40,015 nucleotides of DNA from Lentisphaeria bacterium (GCA_028706165.1 JAQWBY010000002.1:5481-45495), one strand, 5' to 3'. Shown: positions 1 through 10,367, counted from the stretch's first letter. Translations and numbers: made by a program. The notes: a model not told the origin generated them from the letters alone.

Positions 1-477
1 GGCGCTCATGGCCAGCGAGGCCGGCTTGTCCAGCGACGCTTCCTGGCTTTCGACGGGGTTGATCAGATAGCTCTTGATGGTCGCCAGTTGCTTGGCGTTG
101 ATGGCGCCTTCGAGGACGTACTGCGTGGCGCTGCGCACCAACGGGCGGTCCTTCTGGGTGAGCAGCTGCACGCACTGCGCGGCGGAGTCCGCGCGCTGGT
201 CGTATTGGCCCGGCAGGAATTCGACGGCAAACAGCTGGCCGGCGCAAGACGGCAGCGCCTCGTCGTAGACGACGTCGCAGTTGGGCTCGGAGAGAACGCT
301 GTCGCGCGCAGCCAGATACTCGTCGTCAGTTAAGCCGGAGAGGTCATAGCGCTTGCAGATGCGGACGCGCTCCAGGCCGCGGATGCCGAGGTTTTCGCGT
401 AGATCACTCAAGAGATGGCGCGCTTCAACATCGAAACCAGGGCGTTTTTCGACAAAAACCCGTCTGACGAACTCCAT
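1..477 (-). CDS. purL: Phosphoribosylformylglycinamidine synthase (PurL), N-terminal part; truncated by window edge
   Basis: Minus-strand open frame from ATG at 477 to the window edge: MEFVRRVFVEKRPGFDVEARHLLSDLRENLGIRGLERVRICKRYDLSGLTDDEY..., resembling the N-terminus of long-form PurL. Absent from the ORF track because it runs off the edge. Confidence 0.8.
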   Translation of the reverse strand, partial: MEFVRRVFVEKRPGFDVEARHLLSDLRENLGIRGLERVRICKRYDLSGLTDDEYLAARDSVLSEPNCDVVYDEALPSCAGQLFAVEFLPGQYDQRADSAAQCVQLLTQKDRPLVRSATQYVLEGAINAKQLATIKSYLINPVESQEASLDKPASLAMSA

Positions 478-605
478 AACGGCACTCTCCTGCAAGGGAC
501 AAAAAGAAACAAAAACCGGCCTGCGGCCGGCGCTGGCAATGCGTTAATATAACGCCGCAAGCGCCGGCTTTGGGGCGGTGGCGGGAGCTTTTTCCGGCTT
601 GGTGT

Positions 606-1847
606 TCAGTCGAGCATGAAGGAGGCTTTGCCGAGCTTGTCGAGTTGTGGCTTACGGGCGAGCGCTTCATCGCGGCGGCCTTCTTCGACGAGTCGCAGGT
701 AGGTGGTTACCAGCTCATTGTGGGCTTCGCAGGTAAGGAGATTGCGGAGGCCGAGTAGTTTTGGGTTTGGCGTGGGCGCGTCGAAGTCCTCGGTGGTCCA
801 TGACGGCTTAATGAAAGCGCGGGGGTAGCCGCTGCTGGCGGCCCAGCATTCGAAGAAGCGGCGGAGTTCCTGCATGTCGGCGATGGGGGCGGAGATGGTG
901 TTGATGTACTTGAAGAAGCCCTCGCGTTGGGTGCCGGTCAGCGGTTTGACGGTGTCGGCTTCGGGGGTGAAGGTGGTGGGGATGAGCTCCATTGCGGTCG
1001 CGCCGTCCATGTCGATGCTGAAGCGGACCATGTAGCCGACGTACCAGAAGTTGGTCGGGTCGTCTTTGACGCTGCGTTCGGGGAAGTAGAAATTGCCGAG
1101 GCTGTAAACGATGGGTTTGCCGTGCCAGAGTTCGGTGCCCTGGGGGCAGTGGGTGTGGATGTTCACGACCATGCTGGCGCCGGCGTCAATGAAGGTCCGG
1201 CACATTTCGACGACGCGCGGACTGGGCAGGGGGTTGTGCTCGTTGCCGCCATGGAGGACCACCAGGCAACAGTCAACCGCCTCGGCCACATTCGCTATTT
1301 GGCGGGTGTTCAGGGCAGGCGAGAGCGGTGCGGCGCCGGGGCGTTCCGGGGTAGCGCTGCCGAATTCGTTTTCGGCGAAATTGAGGATGCCGATACGGAT
1401 GCCGTTGACTTCACGGACCAGCGGCCGGTAGGCGGCGGCGAGGTTTTCCCCGGCGCCGACGGTGTGGAAGCCGTTGTCGCGGAGTTGGGCGATGGTGTCC
1501 ATGGCGGCTTTGGGGCCGAAGTCGCCGATGTGGTTGTTGGCGAGGAGGGCGACGTCGCCGCCCCAGGCGTGCAGGAAGTCGATGGTGCCGGGGTGGCAGC
1601 GGATATTGGGGCCACTTTTGCAAATGGGAGTGTCGTCGGTGGTCAGTGGCGTCTCGAATTGGATCAGGGAGAGATCAGCGGCGGCGAAGATGTCGTGGAG
1701 CGGCGCGAGGATGTCATTGGCCTGGCCGTCCAGGACGCGTTCTTCGGCGACGAGGCGGGGACAGCAGTCGCCCGCGATGAGGATGTCTGCCTGCTCGCTG
1801 GATTGACGTTCACGGATGGCAACGCGGCCGTTTTTCGGGTTGATCAT
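606..1847 (-). CDS. CapA family protein (poly-gamma-glutamate synthesis protein-like metallophosphatase)
   Basis: 413 aa; ILIAGDCCPR, LLANNHIGDFG, GIRIGILNFAENEFG, VVLHGGNEH, VVNIHTHCPQGTELWHGKPIVYSLGNFYF are typical CapA motifs. Confidence 0.85.
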   Translation of the reverse strand: MINPKNGRVAIRERQSSEQADILIAGDCCPRLVAEERVLDGQANDILAPLHDIFAAADLSLIQFETPLTTDDTPICKSGPNIRCHPGTIDFLHAWGGDVALLANNHIGDFGPKAAMDTIAQLRDNGFHTVGAGENLAAAYRPLVREVNGIRIGILNFAENEFGSATPERPGAAPLSPALNTRQIANVAEAVDCCLVVLHGGNEHNPLPSPRVVEMCRTFIDAGASMVVNIHTHCPQGTELWHGKPIVYSLGNFYFPERSVKDDPTNFWYVGYMVRFSIDMDGATAMELIPTTFTPEADTVKPLTGTQREGFFKYINTISAPIADMQELRRFFECWAASSGYPRAFIKPSWTTEDFDAPTPNPKLLGLRNLLTCEAHNELVTTYLRLVEEGRRDEALARKPQLDKLGKASFMLD

Positions 1848-1926
1848 GACGGTGGTCCTTTGGGGAATGGAGGTGAATAAAAATCGCTAACACAAACGAA
1901 ATGATAGCATTGTGCTACTGCGACGG

Positions 1927-3876
1927 CTAGTCGCAGCGGATGCTGAGGTCGTCGAGAAAGAATGTGGCGGAGCCGCCGGCGGCGGGGATTTCCGGGAAGA
2001 AGTCCACGACGATTTCCATGGGCGGGCCGTCCTGCTGCTGACTTTTGTCGCCGCCGAGGCATTTTGGGGGCAGTTGCTTGAGGTCCCAGTTGATTACGCG
2101 CCAGCCCTGCCAGTCCAGGTGGCCTTCAGGGCCATAGAATTGCTCGCCGCTGCGATCGCGGACGCGGGGGACGAAGCGGGTGTTGCTGCCGTCGCCAAAG
2201 AGCTTGAAGGACAGTGCGGTGACGGGGCGGTCGAGGCTATCGAAGCGGACCGAGAAAAGCTTGAGCTGCCAGGTCTTGGTTTTGTCGCCGGGCGGGAATT
2301 GCGCCGAGACGGCGACGGCCCGCTTGCCGCTGGCGGCCTGCTGGTCGCTGAGGACGGCTTGGGCGGCGACGAGTGTGCCGTCGGGGCCGCGTTCTGGCCA
2401 GACATAGGCGAGAGCCCAGGGGTTGTCGCTTTCGAAGTCGAAGTCGAGTTGCAGCGGCCCGGTGCTGGTGGCGACTTGTGGCTCCGGCGGGGCGATGTCG
2501 CCAACGGGGAGTTCAATGGGGCTGGCGATGCCGGGCGCCCGGCGCTGTCGGCCGTCCATGATCTTGGGGTGCTGGGCCAGGAACATGCCGCGGAAGGATG
2601 GTGCTCCCAGCACCGATTGGGCGTCCTGGCCGCTGGCGCTTTGGTAATCGGCGAAGGCCGTCGGCGGGAAGTCTTGATCATTGATGCGAAAGGCGCCGGG
2701 GTGGTAGGCGTTGCCGTTGGCCCGTAGGGTGCCGCCCTGGAGCAGCAGGGCATGGCCGCCTTGGGGATGCCTGATCAGCGAGTGGAAGAGGTGAAGCGCG
2801 GCACCACTGAGGACGCTGGCGCCAACCACGGAGTCTAGAATGGTGCAGCGCTGCACGGTGGCGCGGGCATTGCTCATGACGACCAGGCCCTGCGGGCCGC
2901 CGCTGATGACGACGTTTTTGAGGAAGAGCGTGCCGGCGGCCATGGGATCGTCGGGTTCGTAACCGGCTGTGGCGACGAGGGTGCTGCGGATGACGACCTG
3001 CCCACCGGCGTTGTCGCGCACGAGCGAGTCTTCCATGCTGCGGAAGCCGCCCCAGAAGTCCGCGCCGGCGCGGCGGTTATGCTCGGCGAGCACGCCCTGG
3101 TAGAGTGAGCGCGCGACACTGATGTCTTGGATGCCGTAGTTGTTGTGGTGAAAATGGCCGCCGCGGACGACAGCGGCGACGTCTTCGTGGTTGGAGAAGC
3201 CGTCGTCGCCGTTGTGGCGACCGCAGATGTTTTCATAGTGGAGACCGCGGCAGTAGCCGTGCATGTTGAAGCCGTCATTGGCGAAGTACTCGGCGTTGAG
3301 ATTGCGGATGGTGACGTAGCTGATGTTGCTCATGGTGACGCCGCAGGGCCGGTAGGTGCCGCGCAGGCCGAGTTGGGCCGGGGTGACGCCGGGTGCGCAG
3401 CGCAGGTAAATACCCTTGGCGGTCCAGCAGGCCTGACCGACTTTGAGGTCTTCCGGCTTGCGGGGGCCTTCCAGGCGCCGGCCATCGCCGTCAATGAGGT
3501 AGGGTTCCTGGGCGCCGACGCGGGTGCCGTCGGGTTGGAAGAACAGGCCGTCGCCGCGGTCTTGCCACTGGTCGGCGGGGACGGGCGCCAAGCCGCTGAT
3601 GGTCGCGCCGTTGCCTTCGATGGTGATGGGGCGCCAGGGCGTGCCACCGCGGAGGAAGACCATGCTCTCGTAAAAATACTGGCCGGCGCCCAGCGACACC
3701 GTGTCGCCGGGTTGGACTTTGGCCATGGCGGCGGCGATGCTGCGCAACGTGGTCTGCGGACTGCGGCCGTCCTGCTGGTCGTCGCCCTGGGCGGCGTCGA
3801 CAAAAATCACGTTCTGGGCGATGGCGAACACCGCGCTGAGGAGGAGTGTCGCTGCTGCTGGAATACGTGTGCGCAT
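1927..3876 (-). CDS. Secreted right-handed parallel beta-helix repeat protein
   Basis: 649 aa, N-terminal signal peptide, then DAAQGDDQQDGRSPQTTLRSIAAAMAKVQPGDTVSLGAGQYFYES and repeated beta-helix-like segments (NISYVTIRNLNAEYFANDGFNMHG, GGHFHHNNYGIQD). Confidence 0.75.
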   Translation of the reverse strand: MRTRIPAAATLLLSAVFAIAQNVIFVDAAQGDDQQDGRSPQTTLRSIAAAMAKVQPGDTVSLGAGQYFYESMVFLRGGTPWRPITIEGNGATISGLAPVPADQWQDRGDGLFFQPDGTRVGAQEPYLIDGDGRRLEGPRKPEDLKVGQACWTAKGIYLRCAPGVTPAQLGLRGTYRPCGVTMSNISYVTIRNLNAEYFANDGFNMHGYCRGLHYENICGRHNGDDGFSNHEDVAAVVRGGHFHHNNYGIQDISVARSLYQGVLAEHNRRAGADFWGGFRSMEDSLVRDNAGGQVVIRSTLVATAGYEPDDPMAAGTLFLKNVVISGGPQGLVVMSNARATVQRCTILDSVVGASVLSGAALHLFHSLIRHPQGGHALLLQGGTLRANGNAYHPGAFRINDQDFPPTAFADYQSASGQDAQSVLGAPSFRGMFLAQHPKIMDGRQRRAPGIASPIELPVGDIAPPEPQVATSTGPLQLDFDFESDNPWALAYVWPERGPDGTLVAAQAVLSDQQAASGKRAVAVSAQFPPGDKTKTWQLKLFSVRFDSLDRPVTALSFKLFGDGSNTRFVPRVRDRSGEQFYGPEGHLDWQGWRVINWDLKQLPPKCLGGDKSQQQDGPPMEIVVDFFPEIPAAGGSATFFLDDLSIRCD

Positions 3877-4117
3877 GATAGTATCTTTTCCGTTGTCAAG
3901 ACTAGGCCCTGTGCCAATGGACTGACTGTGTCATTCGTTATTACCTGTTTGTGTGTGGCGGTTGCGCGTGGTGCAAACCATAAGATGGTCACCTTGGCGG
4001 GGTTTTCAACAACTCTGTGGCGGCGCCAACGCGAGTTGTTTCGGTACTATGCGGTGGTGGTACATGGGCGCCTGGCGGGCGCAAGAGGTCAGTGCAGATA
4101 CGAGGTGTCAGCAATCT

Positions 4118-4711
4118 ATGAAGCAGATTCAGAAGTGCCCGCATTGCGGCAAAGACGCCATCTTCATTCGCGAATTGTGCCCGAATTGCGGTCATGATTC
4201 GCACAGTGATGCTCGCGGCGAGCCTGATTACAAGGCCGACGAGCGTGGACGCTTGCCTTCCTACGTGTCGCTGCTGGAGGAGACGCTGAGCGTGCCGCAG
4301 CAGCACGGTCGGATATTGCTGGGGATGATCTGCGCGTTGCTGGTATTGCCGGTGGCGGCTCTGAATGTGGTGAACGTCTATTTGCTGCTAGACCCCGACC
4401 GCACGCGGGATATCCTCGTGTGGCGCAGCCTGTTGCTCCTGGTGCTCTGTCTCTGGCTGGTCTATCGCGTGTGGCATGGCCGGCGCTGGTCGCAACCGTT
4501 GCTCACCGGCTGGGCCGTTCTTTCCGGCCTGGTGCTACTCGCCTACGCGCTGCAGCATTACGCGCAAGGCGCGTCCGGCAATCCCGTGGCACTGCTGGGG
4601 GCGACGGTGTTCGGGCTGGTGAATCTCTGGTGTGCCTGGCAACTTTGGCGCTCCCGCATTATTCCCGATTTTGTTAACCGCCAGCAGCGCTTCTATCACG
4701 CCTCTTTCTGA
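4118..4711 (+). CDS. Zinc-ribbon, multi-TM membrane protein of unknown function
   Basis: Internal ATG gives MKQIQKCPHCGKDAIFIRELCPNCGHDS (two CxxC knuckles) followed by hydrophobic segments; the upstream part of the ORF looks non-coding. Confidence 0.6.
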   Translation: MKQIQKCPHCGKDAIFIRELCPNCGHDSHSDARGEPDYKADERGRLPSYVSLLEETLSVPQQHGRILLGMICALLVLPVAALNVVNVYLLLDPDRTRDILVWRSLLLLVLCLWLVYRVWHGRRWSQPLLTGWAVLSGLVLLAYALQHYAQGASGNPVALLGATVFGLVNLWCAWQLWRSRIIPDFVNRQQRFYHASF

Positions 4712-4803
4712 ACAGCACGGCATTTGCGCCCCGGTGACAACTTTTTCAAAAATGTAATAACCACGGCTGGTTTTCGTGCTAAATGCCTGGCGAAAAACAT
4801 TGA

Positions 4804-4827
4804 AAGTTAGGTATTGTGTCCTAACTT
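4804..4827. other. Perfect 8-bp inverted repeat AAGTTAGG-N8-CCTAACTT
   Basis: Read directly: AAGTTAGGTATTGTGTCCTAACTT in the intergenic region upstream of the 5-FTHF cyclo-ligase gene. Confidence 0.6.
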
Positions 4828-5042
4828 ATTCAAGTCGTCTCGGGTGAGGCGGCAAAGTATTTAGGCAGATGGCGGCGGTTCGGTTCGGGCGGCGATGGCC
4901 AAGGTGTTGTTGCCGTTTGGGTTGGTTGTTGTCATCGAATGATAGAGACGTGATTTCCGCACGGAGGCGCGTTCGAGGAATTCAGGGTGTTGACTGAGGC
5001 CATGAGGCTGACTGCCGGTTGTGGCTGTTACTGTGCCCACCA

Positions 5043-5648
5043 ATGCACATGCCAACCCATTTGACAACAAAGGAAGCGCTGCGACATGAGATACGGGGGC
5101 GTTTGCGCGCAACCCGGCCAGATTCATTGCGCAGTGGCCGAGTGATTGCATCGTTGTTGTCAGGATTGTCGGTGTTGACAGAAGGGCGGGCGTTGGCTGC
5201 ATACATGGCATTCGGGCTTGAGCCAGATATCTACGACTATCTGGTGGCCTGGCTGCAAACTGGCAAGGCGTTGTATTTGCCTGCATTTATTGAGCATGAG
5301 CAGGCCTACGCCATGGTTGCGGTCCATGATTTGGACACGCAGCTGGTTGCCGGTCATTATGGCATACGCGAGCCGCACCCAGCTCTTCCGCGATTGCATC
5401 CCCCCTTTGACTGTGAGCCGCCCTGGACGTGGTTGGTGCCCGGTTTGGCCTTTGACCAGACCGGCAACCGCCTTGGCCGCGGGCGCGGTTATTATGACCG
5501 TTTGCTCGCAGGCGCGACAGGCATCAAGATCGGCGTGGCCCACGATTGTCAGATCGTCCCGGCTATACCGACTCATGCGCACGACGTGCGCATGGACTAT
5601 GTCGCTACGGAAACACGTGTGGTTTCATGTGGCGGACATATTGCCTGA
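5043..5648 (+). CDS. fau: 5-formyltetrahydrofolate cyclo-ligase
   Basis: ATP-grip-free 5-FCL pattern: TKEALRHEIRGRLRA, VPGLAFDQTGNRLGRGRGYYDRLLAGATGIKIGVAHDCQIVPAIPTHAHDVRMDYVATE. Start chosen at MHMPTH; 5049 also possible. Confidence 0.9.
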   Translation: MHMPTHLTTKEALRHEIRGRLRATRPDSLRSGRVIASLLSGLSVLTEGRALAAYMAFGLEPDIYDYLVAWLQTGKALYLPAFIEHEQAYAMVAVHDLDTQLVAGHYGIREPHPALPRLHPPFDCEPPWTWLVPGLAFDQTGNRLGRGRGYYDRLLAGATGIKIGVAHDCQIVPAIPTHAHDVRMDYVATETRVVSCGGHIA

Positions 5649-5668
5649 GTGGCAGAAAGGATTTGGGA

Positions 5669-7303
5669 ATGATGACACAGGGGTTATTACCGGCCCTAAT
5701 GACGGGGCTGTTGGCGAAGTTGGGCGGCGGGGAAATTGTCTTGGTGATTGTGCTGGTGGTTACCTTGGCGGTTTTTGGCTTAGTGGCTCTGTTGCTGCGC
5801 CAGCGCCGTACAAGTGGGGAGGGCGGCAACAGCTTGCTGACGCAGGCTCGTGAGGAAGCCGAGCTCATTCGCCAGAAAGCCAGCCTGGAAGCTGAGAACA
5901 TCGTCAAGGAAGCGCGGATCAAGGCCAAGGAAGAGCTGATCGCGACACGCGATGAGTTTGAGGTGTCGACCAAGCAGCGCCGGAAGGAACTGCAGAAGGC
6001 CGAGGAGCGGCTGACGGCCAAGGAAGACAACGTCGACAAGAAGTTGGAGCAGCTTGATCAGCGCGCGGCGCAATTGGAGAATCGCGAGAAAGAGTTGCGG
6101 TCGCAGTCCGATGCGTTGAAGGAGAAGAAAGACGAGCTCGACGTCAAGATCGGTCAGCAGCTGCAGGAATTGGAGCGGGTTGCCGGACTTTCCCAGGACG
6201 AAGCGAAGCGGCAGTTGCTGGCGCGGCTGGAAGAGTCGTTGGAAACCGAGCGTGGCACGCTGATCCACCGTTACCAGGAGGAGAACAAGCAGATGTTGAC
6301 GCAGGAAGCGCAGGAGGTGATGATCACCGCCATGCAGCGCTACGCTGGCGACTGCGCCTACGAGCGGACGACATCGACGATTCCTTTGCCCAATGAGGAC
6401 ATGAAGGGCCGCATTATCGGTCGCGAGGGCCGGAATATCCGCACTATTGAGGCGGCGACTGGCGTGAATGTGCTCATTGACGACACGCCGGAGGCCGTGG
6501 TGATATCCTGTTTTGACCCGGTTCGCCGGGAGGTCGCGCGCATCACCATGGAACGCTTGGTGGCTGACGGTCGGATTCATCCGGCGCGGGTTGAGGAGAT
6601 CGTGGCGAAAGTCCGCAAGGACGTTGAGGCGGAGATACAGAAGGCCGGTCAGGACACGGTGAACCAGCTGGGAATTACCCGCTTGCGGCAGAATATCGTG
6701 ACCCTGCTGGGGCGCTTGAAGTACCGCTACAGCTACTCACAGAATGTGCTCATGCACTCCATTGAAGTCGCGTCCATGATGGGCGCCATTGCGGCGCAGG
6801 TCGGTCTTGATGAACACAAGGCCCGCCGGGCGGGGCTGCTGCACGACATTGGCAAAGCCGTCGACCACGAAGTGGAAGGCACGCACGCGCTGATCGGCGC
6901 GGACCTGCTGAAGCGCGCTGGCGAAGACGACGACGTCGTCAATGCCGTTGCCGCGCATCACGAGGAGGCGGAAAAGACCTCGCTAATGGCCATTCTGGTG
7001 CAGATTTGTGACGCCCTGAGCGCCAGTCGGCCTGGTGCCCGCTCTGAGACCACCGAACTCTACCTGAAGCGCTTGGAGCAACTCGAGAGCATTGGCAATG
7101 CCTTTGACGGTGTTGAGAACTGCTTCGCGATTCAGGCCGGCCGCGAACTGCGCGTCATCGTCCAACCAGAGAAGATCACTGAGGAACGCGCGTCGATTCT
7201 GGCTCGCGAGATGGCCGAGCGCATTGAGAAAGAAATGCGCTATCCCGGCCAGATCAGGGTGTCGATCATCCGCGAAACGCGGTCGGTCGATTACGCCAAG
7301 TAA
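5669..7303 (+). CDS. rny: Ribonuclease Y
   Basis: N-terminal TM segment, long coiled coil, KH domain (GRIIGREGRNIRTIEAATGVNVLIDDTPEAVVISCFDPVRREVAR) and HD domain (GLLHDIGKAVDHE, AVAAHHEE). Start set at MMTQGLL after an AGAAAGG-like RBS. Confidence 0.95.
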   Translation: MMTQGLLPALMTGLLAKLGGGEIVLVIVLVVTLAVFGLVALLLRQRRTSGEGGNSLLTQAREEAELIRQKASLEAENIVKEARIKAKEELIATRDEFEVSTKQRRKELQKAEERLTAKEDNVDKKLEQLDQRAAQLENREKELRSQSDALKEKKDELDVKIGQQLQELERVAGLSQDEAKRQLLARLEESLETERGTLIHRYQEENKQMLTQEAQEVMITAMQRYAGDCAYERTTSTIPLPNEDMKGRIIGREGRNIRTIEAATGVNVLIDDTPEAVVISCFDPVRREVARITMERLVADGRIHPARVEEIVAKVRKDVEAEIQKAGQDTVNQLGITRLRQNIVTLLGRLKYRYSYSQNVLMHSIEVASMMGAIAAQVGLDEHKARRAGLLHDIGKAVDHEVEGTHALIGADLLKRAGEDDDVVNAVAAHHEEAEKTSLMAILVQICDALSASRPGARSETTELYLKRLEQLESIGNAFDGVENCFAIQAGRELRVIVQPEKITEERASILAREMAERIEKEMRYPGQIRVSIIRETRSVDYAK

Positions 7304-7324
7304 GATCGGCGGGGCTTTTATGAC

Positions 7325-7372
7325 GCGGCCGCGCCGCAGACGATCGAGTCTGCGGCGCGGCCGCTTTGTTTT
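7325..7372 (+). terminator. Rho-independent terminator after rny
   Basis: Perfect 17-bp stem GCGGCCGCGCCGCAGAC / GTCTGCGGCGCGGCCGC, 6-nt loop GATCGA, followed by TTTGTTTT. Confidence 0.85.
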
Positions 7373-7474
7373 GTGGATGGCGAGCCGGACAACGGCGGGC
7401 GCGGGATGGGCGCGGGCGCGGGATGGGCGGCCACTGGTTTCCTGCGGCCAATGCTCTTCATATAAGTTCCATTG

Positions 7475-7640
7475 CCCTTTCGTCCCCAGTCAGCTTCGCC
7501 GACTGGGGACGAAAGGGCCGAGGAACACGGCCATAATGCCGTCTTACCCAGGGCGGCGCACGCCTTCAGCGTGCTTGCCCTGGGCTGGTATGTTTCGCGC
7601 TTTCAGCGCTTCTGCCGCTTTGCGGCGAGGGACAGCTCGG
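7475..7640. repeat. Interspersed multi-hairpin repeat module (no terminal inverted repeats seen)
   Basis: CCCTTTCGTCCCCAGTC-AGCTTCGCC-GACTGGGGACGAAAGGG hairpin, CCCAGGGC...GCCCTGGG hairpin (7547-7584), then GCGCTTTCAGCGC and GCCGCTTTGCGGC; same order and sequence as inside the 37545-38197 element. Confidence 0.8.
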
Positions 7641-7835
7641 GCCGGTGGCAGGATCGAAAAACGTCTTCCCGGCTATCGTAATTGGCAGAAACGCGGCCAT
7701 TTTTCGTGGTCGGCAACCCTCATGCGACGCTGCGGGCAAGAGCCCGGGAAACGGGCACGGGAGGTTTCGCGAAACGGGTGTGTGGAAGGTGGTCAGTTTA
7801 TCGCAGTATGTGGCGCGGCCCTGTTACTGCGGGGC

Positions 7836-10253
7836 TTATCTCATGATGGCGAAGCTTTTGGGTGGTTCGCCGGTGACGAAGTAATAGACGAGGCCGATGA
7901 TGATGGCGATGACGCCGGCGAGAAATTCGCCGGCGACGAGGCCGGCCATGAGCGGTTTGAGGTCCTGGTAGAGTTTGCCGCCGCCGAATTTGGTGACCAG
8001 TGACTTGACGAGCCAGCCGATGATGAAAGAGAAGGCCAGCACGGTGCTTTGGTAGGTGGCGAGAGTGAGGAACATCACCGGGTGCAGTGGCCACCACGGG
8101 AAGCGATGGCGGCAGGCGGTAAAGATGATGACCAGCGAGAAGGTGATGGCGAAAGCGACGAGTGAGGGCCCTTCGGGCTTCATGTCCCGGAAACGCTGCC
8201 AGCCGCCGCGCTGGTCGACGGCCTGGAGGGAACCCTGCGCCTGCATGGTGGTGCGGATACTGATATTGGCGTTGATAGCCATGCGTGGTGGGCTGCCGTA
8301 GGACCAGCCGTCGCCAGTGAGGATGGCGCCGTCCTTGTACTGGAAGTACATAGTGGCGGGCACGGCTACGGCCAGACCGATGATAATGACGGCCAGGCCC
8401 ATGACGCCGACTTTGCCGATGCGGCACTGCAGGCGATCGGTCAGCCCGAGGCTTTCGACTGCGTAGGGCATGAAGCATTCGCGAGGATCGACGAACATGA
8501 CGCAGGACATCATGCCGATGATCAGCAGCTGCTCGGGGCCGAGTGCCTGGACGCCGAGGAAGCCCCAGATGATGGCGCAGGGAAAGAGGTTTGTGTGCAG
8601 GTAGTACACGCCGGCTTCGGCCAGCAGTCGGCTGACTACGGTGAGCAGCACCAGCATGCCGGCGATGTACATGAGCGAAATCTGCCATTGCAGACCGGCC
8701 AGCTGCGTCATGAGGACAAAGGCGATTATGCCGAGGAAGAGCAGGCGTGCACCCCAGACGGCGTGGGGTTCAACTGGGTCGCCGCCTTTCAGGCCGAGGC
8801 AGCGGCGCAGCACGGAGCCGTAGTAATGCCGGCCGGTGTACATGAGCACGGCGAACATGGCTAGGTAGGAGCCGGCGTAGCAGAAAGTGTGCAGGCTCGG
8901 TTGAATCATGGTCGTGCCCATGACAACGCCGTAGGCAGCCAGTTTGCCCGTGATAAAGCCGAAGACGTAGGGCGCAATGCCTAACGACAGCGAGATGTCC
9001 TTGGGTAGAAAATAGGCGAAGCCGATGACAATGAAATAAATCATTGGGTTGAACAGCGACCAGTAGCCAATGCCTGAGCGGTAGTAGGTCGGGAAGAGTT
9101 TCAACAGGGGCGAGAAGGAATAGCGCAGCCGCACGGGGATGAGGTAGTCCGGCCACCAGGCGACACCGCAGTTGTTCATGTGGATGATGAGCACGGGCAG
9201 GAGGCCGATCCAGAACCAGCGGCTGCGGAAGATGTCGCTGATGACCTTGCCGGGCTCGGGTAGGAGCATGCGGGCGAATTCCACCGTGGGGTAGGGCAGG
9301 TGTTCGTGGGTGATCCATTGGCGGTGGATGACCATGGCCAGGCCAGTGGCGCAGGCGCAGACGATGAACATGAGCGGCAACCAGAACAGCAGCGGGCGGC
9401 GCCAGGCCTCCCAGGGTATGTCGTTGCGCAGGGATATGCCCTCGTCGCCGGAGCCCAGGCCATTGATGAAGCCGTCCAGAGCATTGGCGTCGATGCGGGG
9501 ATTGGCCAGCATGATCGGCGGGATGTGGGCGACGGCACCGGGGTTGCGCAGGCGAATGCTGTCACCGAAGGCGACGTCGAAAGCGGCGCGGGTGATGCCC
9601 TGGAGTTCTTCTTCGCTGAGTTGCGCGTCGGGATTTTCGAGGAGGAATTTGGCGTAGTTGGGGAGGAAGGCGCTGTTTTGTCGCAGGTCGGCGTGGAGGC
9701 CCTTGTTTTGGATGATGGTGTTGAATTCGTCCAGGGCCTTGAATTGGAAGTCGCTGCTGGGCTGTTGGTCAGGGTTTTCGGGTAGCATGGCCAGCAGTTC
9801 GGCGGAGAGTTTGCTGTGAATGAGGGCGGCGGCGGGAGTGTCCTGAGCCGAGCTGGCGCGGAGGGCGTTGGCGACTTTGCGCCAGTCACTGATGGCATTG
9901 ATGGCGATGCGGGGGCTGTCGCTTTTCCATGACGACGTGGTGCGGGTGTAGTGATGCGGGAACATCAGCACGTTGGTGAAATGGTGCATGAAGCCGCGGC
10001 CGGGGATAAAGCAGGCGAAGAACAGCAAGGCGATGATGACCGCAAGCTCTTTGCCGCTCAGAGCCCAGCGTTTGCCGAACATGGCCAGCAGGGGATTGCC
10101 CAGGAGGACAAAAAGGATGAGCGACCCCATGATGCTGAACGGCAAGAAATTGCCGACCAGGAAGGTGCCGCGGATGACCATGTCATTGAAAAAGGTGAAG
10201 CCACAGAGAATAATGACGCCAAGAATGCCAATGACAATGGAGCGAAAGGTCAT
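7836..10253 (-). CDS. Multi-TM membrane protein, DUF6785/DUF6784-like (OPT-like transporter fold possible), paralogue 1
   Basis: 805 aa, about a dozen hydrophobic segments; strong similarity by eye along its length to the 10578-12995 protein (TFFNDMVI-GTFLVGNF-PFSIMG..., EHLPYPTVEF-RML-PEPG). Confidence 0.7.
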   Translation of the reverse strand: MTFRSIVIGILGVIILCGFTFFNDMVIRGTFLVGNFLPFSIMGSLILFVLLGNPLLAMFGKRWALSGKELAVIIALLFFACFIPGRGFMHHFTNVLMFPHHYTRTTSSWKSDSPRIAINAISDWRKVANALRASSAQDTPAAALIHSKLSAELLAMLPENPDQQPSSDFQFKALDEFNTIIQNKGLHADLRQNSAFLPNYAKFLLENPDAQLSEEELQGITRAAFDVAFGDSIRLRNPGAVAHIPPIMLANPRIDANALDGFINGLGSGDEGISLRNDIPWEAWRRPLLFWLPLMFIVCACATGLAMVIHRQWITHEHLPYPTVEFARMLLPEPGKVISDIFRSRWFWIGLLPVLIIHMNNCGVAWWPDYLIPVRLRYSFSPLLKLFPTYYRSGIGYWSLFNPMIYFIVIGFAYFLPKDISLSLGIAPYVFGFITGKLAAYGVVMGTTMIQPSLHTFCYAGSYLAMFAVLMYTGRHYYGSVLRRCLGLKGGDPVEPHAVWGARLLFLGIIAFVLMTQLAGLQWQISLMYIAGMLVLLTVVSRLLAEAGVYYLHTNLFPCAIIWGFLGVQALGPEQLLIIGMMSCVMFVDPRECFMPYAVESLGLTDRLQCRIGKVGVMGLAVIIIGLAVAVPATMYFQYKDGAILTGDGWSYGSPPRMAINANISIRTTMQAQGSLQAVDQRGGWQRFRDMKPEGPSLVAFAITFSLVIIFTACRHRFPWWPLHPVMFLTLATYQSTVLAFSFIIGWLVKSLVTKFGGGKLYQDLKPLMAGLVAGEFLAGVIAIIIGLVYYFVTGEPPKSFAIMR

Positions 10254-10367
10254 ATTTCGAGTCCTGAAACAATGCTGCGGATGGTGGGCGGCGGGTGGTG
10301 AAACTACATACTATGCACGCGCTTGGACATTATTCCATTGCCGAAATTGCACTTTTTGGTTGGGGCG

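Noticed and set aside
927-1880. 317-aa plus-strand ORF
   Set aside because: Antisense to the CapA-like gene with no recognisable domain.
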